In this document: piece after piece, positions 58,556 to 64,000 of the stretch
How positions within the stretch are numbered: position 1 is the stretch's first letter
How the letters are laid out: each line of letters opens with the position of its first letter
DNA from: QHXM01 sp963697975
GTDB taxonomy: Bacteria; Acidobacteriota; Blastocatellia; Pyrinomonadales; Pyrinomonadaceae
Assembly: GCA_963697975.1 (NCBI GenBank)
Contig: OY969111.1
Location: forward strand, 744,001-808,000
Direction: 5' to 3'
Length of the DNA: 64,000 bases
Notes under the pieces: model-generated
Told to the model about the DNA's origin: nothing
Databases searched by the model: none
The model's input: the letters and a program-made list of their open reading frames with translations, nothing else
Made by a program: the position numbers and the translations under genes

Positions 58556-61159
58556 ATGAAGAAACTACGAATCTTTGCCGCATCACCATCAGACACAGCA
58601 GTCGAGCGCGCCAAAGTTGAAACGGTAGCCGCGCTGTTAGAGCCGCTTGCCGATAGTCTCGGCATTGTCCTCAAGGTGGATGACTGGCGCAAAGTCGTGC
58701 CCGATATGGGACGCCCGCAGCAAGTCATCTTTAACCAGCTCAAGCCCACCTCGTGGGACGTGTTCATCGGAATTTTATGGCACCGCTTCGGCACTCCGCC
58801 CGCAGGTCAAGACCCGCAAACACAAAAAGAGTATCTAGCGGGCACGGAAGAGGAATTCAAGACCGCTTATCGCCTGTGGCAGCAATATCAAAAACCGCGC
58901 ATCATGATGTATCGCTGCACACGCAACGTTCCAATGGACACACTCGATCCCGATCAATTCAAGCGCGTCAAAGAATTCTTTATGCAGTTTGAGGCGGTCA
59001 AGGGCGAGCATTCGGGTTTGTATCAGTCGTTCGACACCACCGAATCATTCGAGAAGTTGTTATTCGATAATTTGCAAAGACTCTTAATCGGATACGGGGA
59101 GGAGATCAAGGGCGCTCCTGTTGCACCTGAAATTGTTCAGGCATTCGCGCCCAAGATTCCAGACAATCTACCGCGCCCTGCTCCATTCTTTGGACGCCAC
59201 AAGGAGATGGACACGGTGCTGCGCGCGCTGAGTTCCGAAGACCGCACATGGGGCATCCTCGTGGACGGCATCGGCGGTATCGGAAAAACAGCGCTGGCGG
59301 TTGAGGCGGCATATCGTTGCAAAGAGAAAGGTTTGTTCGATGCATTCATCTTCGTTAGCGCCAAGCAGAATATTCTTGACCCGCGCGGCATTCGCGAATT
59401 AACACCTGTTGCCCGCACGCTTGACGAATTCTTAAATGAAACCGCACGTGTGTTAGGTGAGATTGGCATCACGAAATTGGCGGGGGATGATAAGCGCCGC
59501 GCTTTGCTTGACGCCCTGCGTGGCAAACGTGCCTTGCTCATCTATGACAACCTGGAAACGCTGGCGAAAGAAGAGCAAGAGGCGTTAGCTAATTTCCTGC
59601 GCGAGCTGCCACAAGCGTGCAAAGCAATCATCACGAGCAGGCGGCGCGGGGGCGAAGGCGCGGTCTGGTTGCGATTGGAAAAACTGGAATGGGAAGCGGC
59701 GCGCTCTATTATTGAAAGTGAAATGGCTCGCGACCCGCAACTGGCTGACAAGCTGGGGCGAGCGGGCGAGGCGCGGACGCAGGAATTGTATGACGAAACA
59801 AAAGGCTCGCCGCTGGCTTTAATGCATACGCTGGGACTGATGCGCGTGCGCGCGACGCTGACGTTTGACGGTGCGCTGAAGTTGCTGCGCAGCAATCCCG
59901 ACCCGGATTTGCAGAAATTCATCTTTCAAGAGGCGCGCCGGGAGTTGACCGTGAATGATGAAGCCGCGCTCCGTGCCCTCTCATTCTTCGTCCCGTTTGC
60001 GACGTTTGAGGCGTGGATGCATGTTGCCGAACTATCCCGCAATGCGCTGGAGACGACGATTGACCGTTTGAGCGCTCTCTCGCTCGTAGATGTGCTGGCA
60101 GGTGAGGAACGCTACGCCCTACACCCGCTGACGCGCAATTTTGTACGCGGAGAACTATTGGCAGAAGCACAAATCGCACGCGAGATTGGAAAGCACTTCG
60201 CTGAGCATTGGGTGGCTTATGCTCTAAAATTCGGCGGTCAGGGCAAAGACAATTACAAGACCTTTGACCGAATCGAAGCTGAGTGGGCGAATCTCGACGC
60301 GACAGTAGGATGGCTATTACAGGCAGCGGCGATACAGAACGAGGAGATTGTTGATAAAGACGCGGCGCGTATGTTAGAGGAGTTGGCAGATGCTTTATGT
60401 AATGGAATTGGCCCTTTGTTTTATTTTGGGCGATGGGATGAGATCTTACAATTGAGCGCCAGCGCTTACGAAGCTATGCGCTCGCTAGGCCAATGGGACA
60501 AAGCAGGCACGCATGCTTATTATGTGATGTGGATTTACTACTCGCGCGCAAATAATGATGAGGCCACACGCTGGGCAGATCGCTGCACCGAAGCATGGGC
60601 GCGCGGCGGAAGCAAATATCAGCAAGCAATCAGCATGAGCATGCGCGGGGTGCTAGCGGCGGAACGCGGAGATTACGACGACGCTGAGCAAATATATCAA
60701 GACGTATTGAAAATTTATCGCGACTTAAATGTGGATCAGCCAGTTGTGGTGGTGCTCAACGATTTAGGCCGCCTTGAACACGCCCGCAAACAGTACGACA
60801 TGGCGGAGAAGTATTACCGCGAAGCACTAACGTTGGCGGAGAGTAAATCCTTAAAAGAGCCACAAGCATACATCACAGGCAACTTAGGCGCGCTTGCACT
60901 TGATCGTGATCAGTGGACAGAGGCACGCAAGTGGTATGAGAAAGCATTGCCGCTAGCGCGTGAACTCGGTCGGCAGACTTCAATTGCCTCAGACCTTACT
61001 GGACTTGCGCGCGCGTATGAAGAGGAAGGGCATCCTAACCTTGCGTTGCCTCTAGCGGAAGAAGCGCTTGTGATTAACGAGCGCTTGCAGGATAGCGATT
61101 TGACGATGACGAAGGAGTTGGTGGAAAGGCTGAGAAAGAAAGTGAGTAATGAACAATGA
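58556..61159 (+). CDS. NLR-like STAND NTPase: DUF4062, NB-ARC and TPR domains
   Basis: 867 residues with GAGGTAA before the ATG. Residues 1-185 form a DUF4062 domain (RIFAASPSDTAVERAKVE, SWDVFIGILWHRFGTP), reportedly TIR-like in fold. NB-ARC/STAND NTPase follows: Walker A GIGGIGKT at 238-245, Walker B LLIYDNLE around Asp331, ITSRR at 359-363, GSPLAL at 417-422. Winged-helix region about 430-550, then TPR-type repeats to the end (YAEKYYREALTLAESK-like units). The plan is that of signal-sensing NLR-like proteins, several of which defend against phage. The stretch is visibly richer in A/T and in TTA/GCA codons than its neighbours, suggesting transfer. No partner gene is beside it. Confidence 0.9.
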   Translation: MKKLRIFAASPSDTAVERAKVETVAALLEPLADSLGIVLKVDDWRKVVPDMGRPQQVIFNQLKPTSWDVFIGILWHRFGTPPAGQDPQTQKEYLAGTEEEFKTAYRLWQQYQKPRIMMYRCTRNVPMDTLDPDQFKRVKEFFMQFEAVKGEHSGLYQSFDTTESFEKLLFDNLQRLLIGYGEEIKGAPVAPEIVQAFAPKIPDNLPRPAPFFGRHKEMDTVLRALSSEDRTWGILVDGIGGIGKTALAVEAAYRCKEKGLFDAFIFVSAKQNILDPRGIRELTPVARTLDEFLNETARVLGEIGITKLAGDDKRRALLDALRGKRALLIYDNLETLAKEEQEALANFLRELPQACKAIITSRRRGGEGAVWLRLEKLEWEAARSIIESEMARDPQLADKLGRAGEARTQELYDETKGSPLALMHTLGLMRVRATLTFDGALKLLRSNPDPDLQKFIFQEARRELTVNDEAALRALSFFVPFATFEAWMHVAELSRNALETTIDRLSALSLVDVLAGEERYALHPLTRNFVRGELLAEAQIAREIGKHFAEHWVAYALKFGGQGKDNYKTFDRIEAEWANLDATVGWLLQAAAIQNEEIVDKDAARMLEELADALCNGIGPLFYFGRWDEILQLSASAYEAMRSLGQWDKAGTHAYYVMWIYYSRANNDEATRWADRCTEAWARGGSKYQQAISMSMRGVLAAERGDYDDAEQIYQDVLKIYRDLNVDQPVVVVLNDLGRLEHARKQYDMAEKYYREALTLAESKSLKEPQAYITGNLGALALDRDQWTEARKWYEKALPLARELGRQTSIASDLTGLARAYEEEGHPNLALPLAEEALVINERLQDSDLTMTKELVERLRKKVSNEQ

Positions 61160-61286
61160 GCAGGCAAAGTGAAGAATCAAAAATCCGCCCCTACCGAGGA
61201 AGATTTATGTTGACGAGTGAGGAGTCCTGCTTGTAGAACTCGCAGGTTCGATTTGTTTGTAATAGCCAGCTAATATTTTCTCTCTT

Positions 61287-62195
61287 TCATCCTACCTTTG
61301 TGTTCCCGTCTTGATGCATCTCCCCGCTGTTTATTCTTTCTATAAGCTGCCGGTTCTGCTTTTCAAAGAGAATGGGCAGGCGTTCGCTTTCGAGCACGTC
61401 GAGGCGGCGGAGGATTTCGGCAAGCGAAAGCTCGTTCTTTAAGTTCACTTGATAATCGAGGTCTGCGCGGAGGCGATCTTTTTCGCCCTGCCGGTTCTGC
61501 GACATCATGATGATCGGCGCTTGCACGCCCGCGAGGACGCCGAGGATGAGGCCGAACAGTTGGTACGGGAAGCGGTCAAAATCCCTGTCATAGATCAACC
61601 ATGAATTGAGCACAATCCAGAAAATCAGGACGGCTCCCAGCAGACCGATAAACATCCAGCTTCCGCCGAAGTTCGCGATGCGATTGGCGAGCTTGTCTCC
61701 GACCGTGAGGCGCGCGTCCTGCTCTTCGTTGACGTTGCGCGAGACGCGCTGGCGCAGGAGGTCATCCGTGCGCCGCAGCCTGTGCGTAATCGCGCTCATC
61801 ATCTTCAACGCAACATCCGGATTCGCGCGCACGAACCTGAGAAAATTATCGCGCGAGAGAATCGCAAAACGTGCGTCTTCGATGACGGTGGCATCAGCCG
61901 AGCGCGGCTTGCCGTCGAGCAGCGCCATCTCGCCGAAAAAGTCGCCGCCCGCGAGTTCGGCAAGCGTCACGTCGCTGCCATCCGCATCACGCACGCTGAT
62001 TCGCACGCGCCCGCTTTCGATCAAGTACAAAGCATCGCCCGTATCGCCTGAACGAAAGAGCGGCGTGCGGCCTGCCACATCATGGATCACCAGCAGATTT
62101 CGCAACTCACTCGTCGCCGCATCATCAAGCGAAGCGAACAGCGGAACAGAACGCAACTCCTCAAGCGTCACCACGCCGGAAACACTCATAGCCAT
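61287..62195 (-). CDS. Cyclic-nucleotide-binding domain fused to DUF1003 membrane domain
   Basis: 302 residues from the ATG at 62195 (GAGG six nt upstream). N-terminal CNB/Crp-type domain (about 10-130) with the phosphate-binding cassette-like GGDFFGEMALLDGKPRSADA. Then the DUF1003 region with two membrane segments (SWMFIGLLGAVLIFWIVLN, LFGLILGVLAGVQAPIIMMS) and the family end SQNRQGEKDRLRADLDYQVN. A cyclic-nucleotide-gated membrane function is suggested. Not followed by another known partner. Confidence 0.88.
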   Translation of the reverse strand: MAMSVSGVVTLEELRSVPLFASLDDAATSELRNLLVIHDVAGRTPLFRSGDTGDALYLIESGRVRISVRDADGSDVTLAELAGGDFFGEMALLDGKPRSADATVIEDARFAILSRDNFLRFVRANPDVALKMMSAITHRLRRTDDLLRQRVSRNVNEEQDARLTVGDKLANRIANFGGSWMFIGLLGAVLIFWIVLNSWLIYDRDFDRFPYQLFGLILGVLAGVQAPIIMMSQNRQGEKDRLRADLDYQVNLKNELSLAEILRRLDVLESERLPILFEKQNRQLIERINSGEMHQDGNTKVG

Positions 62196-62208
62196 AAGCA
62201 ACCTCAAG

Positions 62209-62296
62209 AGCAGGGATGAGGGCGGAGGGCGGAGGGATGAAGTAAAAACTAAAAGCTCTTATTTCATCCCTGCGCCCTCCGCCCTCATCCCTGCTT
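62209..62296. repeat. Heptad-word hairpin, GGGATGA/GGGCGGA family
   Basis: AGCAG prefix, GGGATGA, GGGCGGA, GGGCGGA, GGGATGA, AG; loop TAAAAACTAAAAGCTCTTATT; mirrored TCATCCC, TGCGCCC, TCCGCCC, TCATCCC, then TGCTT. It encodes Gly and TGA at the 3' end of the ABC ATPase gene. Confidence 0.9.
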
Positions 62297-62965
62297 TATC
62301 TCCCCGTCTTTCATTAAAATGGTGTGGTCGGCGAAGTGCGCGGCGAGTTCTTTGTCATGCGTCACCATCAGGATGGTGAGATGATCGCGCTCGACCATTT
62401 CGCGCAGCAGGGTCAGCAGTTCTTCCGAGCGCGTCGAATCGAGATTCCCTGTCGGCTCGTCTGCCAGCAGGACGCGCGGGCGGTTGGCGAGGGCGCGGGC
62501 GATGGCAACGCGCTGCTGCTCGCCGCCCGACAACTCAGACGGTCTATGCGTGGCGCGCTCTGCGAGACCAACACGCTCAAGCAACTCCTCTGCTCGTTTC
62601 TTTCTTTCAGACACTCCGAGACCGCCGAAGGCCAGCGCGAGCTTGATGTTCTCGGCGGCGCTCATCGTCGAAATCAAGTTGAAGTTCTGAAAAATCATCC
62701 CGATTGAATGGCGACGATAGCGCGCCATCTCTCTCTTGGTGAACGGAGCGAGCGAGTTATTCTCAAACAGCACCTCGCCGCTCGTCGGATGATCTAAGCC
62801 GCCGAGCATGTTCAGCAGCGTAGACTTGCCCGACCCGGAAGTTCCCTGTATCGCCACAAACTCGCCTTCTCGTACTCCGAGCGAAACACAGTTCAGCGCA
62901 AAGACCTTCGTGCTGCCCATCTGGTAAATCTTCGAGACCTCGCGGGCTTCTAAAATTGATGTCAT
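62285..62965 (-). CDS. ABC transporter ATPase (MacB/LolD-type)
   Basis: 226 residues from the ATG at 62965 (an upstream TTG would be a weaker start). Walker A GTSGSGKST at about 41-49, Q-loop IGMIFQNFNLI, signature LSGGEQQRVAIARALANRP, Walker B VLLADEPTGNLDS, and switch His in MVTHDKELAAHF. Powers efflux or lipoprotein release through a MacB/FtsX-like permease; a candidate permease is at 56089-57558. The TGA lies in the repeat. Confidence 0.93.
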   Translation of the reverse strand: MTSILEAREVSKIYQMGSTKVFALNCVSLGVREGEFVAIQGTSGSGKSTLLNMLGGLDHPTSGEVLFENNSLAPFTKREMARYRRHSIGMIFQNFNLISTMSAAENIKLALAFGGLGVSERKKRAEELLERVGLAERATHRPSELSGGEQQRVAIARALANRPRVLLADEPTGNLDSTRSEELLTLLREMVERDHLTILMVTHDKELAAHFADHTILMKDGEIKQG

Positions 62966-63119
62966 CGCAAACCATTCGCTCCAGTAAGAGCGGAAACCTT
63001 TGAAAAGATATTTAGACAAATCCGATCAAGACCGGAACTTTAACCGTGTCTGCGGCGCTCGTCCAGCCTCCTTTAACGCGCCTGACATTTTTCCCTATAC
63101 ACTGAGGCGAAGATGCCCA

Positions 63120-63125
63120 TATAAT
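63120..63125 (+). promoter_or_regulatory. Possible -10 box upstream of the Pro/Gln-rich membrane protein
   Basis: TATAAT 109 bp upstream of the start. A good -35 element was not found at the normal distance. Confidence 0.3.
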
Positions 63126-63233
63126 GACGCCCCATACAGACAAGGCAGTTAAAGTCAGCCGGTTATATTTTTTTTCGTCAACGCACGTCAGGGCTTCATC
63201 AGTCAGTTCAATGACAGAAAGGATTTTTCCGAA

Positions 63234-63926
63234 ATGTCACAGCAATACCCGCCGGGAGGTGGGCCGCCGCCGGGAGGGCCACAGCCTCCATATGGTCAGC
63301 CGCCGCAGTACGGCCAGCAACAACCGCAACAACCACAGCAACCGCCGCCCTACGGCCAGCCGCCTCAACCCTACGGGCAACCGCCGCCCTACGGTCAGCC
63401 GCCGCAGCAATACGGACAACAGCCGTATCAGGGATACGCGCCCGCGCCCATCCCTGCGCCCGTCGTCGAAGCTGATGCTTATGAGCGCAGCCTGAGCCTG
63501 CTGGGTTATCTGTGGGTGGCGCTTGGCATCGCCTTCGGTGTCGGAAACGTGCTCTATTTTACCCCGTCAATTAACGACCTGCTGGCGCGGGGAGGCCCTG
63601 GCGGTGTTTCGTTCGGCATTAATCTGGGAGCGCTGGTGCTGCTGGTGCTGCCATTCGTCCTGATGTCTGCCATGAAGCAGAGCCAGCTTGTCAGTTTTCA
63701 TGCAAAACAGGCGCTGCTCATAGGCGTGTTTTACCTCGTCGCGATCATCGTCGTCGGGCTGCTTGATCTCATCAACGATCCGACGGTTCGAGGAATTATT
63801 GTCAATGGCATTCTGGTCGGAGGCGTGAAGGTCTTGTTCGCCGGACTGGCATTACTGGCGGGAATACGAGCCTTCTTCTACCGCGAACTTTATCGCGCGC
63901 CGGTGGTTGGCGGCATGGTTAAATAA
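63234..63926 (+). CDS. Membrane protein with Pro/Gln/Tyr-rich N-terminal repeats (DUF4870-like)
   Basis: 230 residues; AAAGGA before the ATG. Residues 1-75 are low-complexity repeats of PPYGQPP, PQPYGQ and QQYGQ type, probably disordered and phase-separation-prone. Then four membrane segments (LGYLWVALGIAFGVGNVLYF, FGINLGALVLLVLPFVLMSA, ALLIGVFYLVAIIVVGLL, VLFAGLALLAGI). Such N-termini on DUF4870-like integral membrane proteins are found in many bacteria; function unknown. Ends near the window edge. Confidence 0.78.
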   Translation: MSQQYPPGGGPPPGGPQPPYGQPPQYGQQQPQQPQQPPPYGQPPQPYGQPPPYGQPPQQYGQQPYQGYAPAPIPAPVVEADAYERSLSLLGYLWVALGIAFGVGNVLYFTPSINDLLARGGPGGVSFGINLGALVLLVLPFVLMSAMKQSQLVSFHAKQALLIGVFYLVAIIVVGLLDLINDPTVRGIIVNGILVGGVKVLFAGLALLAGIRAFFYRELYRAPVVGGMVK

Positions 63927-64000
63927 CCGGGCGAACGTTCGTTTCGAACTGCCATCTTGCTACAAGACGTTTGAGTGAATGGCGCGCTCGTCCTCTGCCA

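Noticed and set aside
61160..61286. tRNA-like GGTTCGA string after the NLR-like gene
   Set aside because: No acceptor stem or cloverleaf could be folded around it.
3901..62296. Heptad hairpins as ordinary Rho-independent terminators
   Set aside because: They lack a T-tract after the stem and often run into the next start codon; real terminators with T-tails occur separately (3823, 5625, 45162).

Overview
The window looks like chromosomal DNA of an acidobacterium, probably class Blastocatellia. This is an inference from a VWFA-related protein of the type common in Acidobacteriota, a TonB-dependent receptor with a carboxypeptidase-regulatory-like N-terminus, the moderately high G+C content and the mix of housekeeping neighbours. 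No rRNA, tRNA, CRISPR array or complete insertion sequence was seen. All reading was done by eye. Starts were chosen from Shine-Dalgarno sequences, signal peptides and gene spacing, so several CDS begin downstream of the longest open frame.

Layout. 1-9.2 kb: a partial secreted protein, a membrane protein with a histone-H1-like tail, msrP-msrQ, an ECF sigma factor with two tiny membrane proteins, a six-cysteine secreted peptide, and a secreted gluzincin peptidase with an SH3 lipoprotein. 9.2-13.6 kb: a TonB-dependent receptor and a VWFA protein. 13.7-28.9 kb: purH, an M48 peptidase, fabI, a LOG protein, cutA, a PfkB kinase and mtnP, hicB with a broken hicA, a parvulin isomerase, methylmalonyl-CoA epimerase, meaB, an acyl-CoA dehydrogenase and rluB. 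29-33.6 kb: scpB, scpA, trpS, an M50 protease and an NHL propeller. 34-42 kb: hflX-pgpH, a HIT protein, an IHF/HU subunit and rpsA. 42.5-54.3 kb: large secreted and outer-membrane proteins, glutamate dehydrogenase, larE, and a three-gene secreted TPR operon. 54.3-64 kb: a CHASE3-PAS-GGDEF diguanylate cyclase, ABC export parts, a HAD hydrolase, a DUF4062/NB-ARC/TPR (NLR-like) protein, a CNB-DUF1003 protein and a proline-rich membrane protein.

The most striking signal is not a gene. About 25 intergenic hairpins are built from 7-bp words in at least ten different word families (GTGATAG, CAGTGGT, GGGATGA, GAACGAT, GACGATA, TCTGGAG, AGTCAGA, GTGAATC, AGTCCAA, TGCGGAT). All share one architecture: two to five heptads, a short A-rich then T-rich loop, and the heptads mirrored in reverse complement. 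Many are bounded by AGCAG and CTGCT. They sit almost exclusively at gene 3' ends, and in at least eleven genes the stop codon, sometimes with the last few residues, is supplied by the element. A second, cloverleaf-like element of about 135 bp occurs twice and in both cases supplies a TAG stop codon. In several places an element fills the whole spacer and abuts the next start codon.
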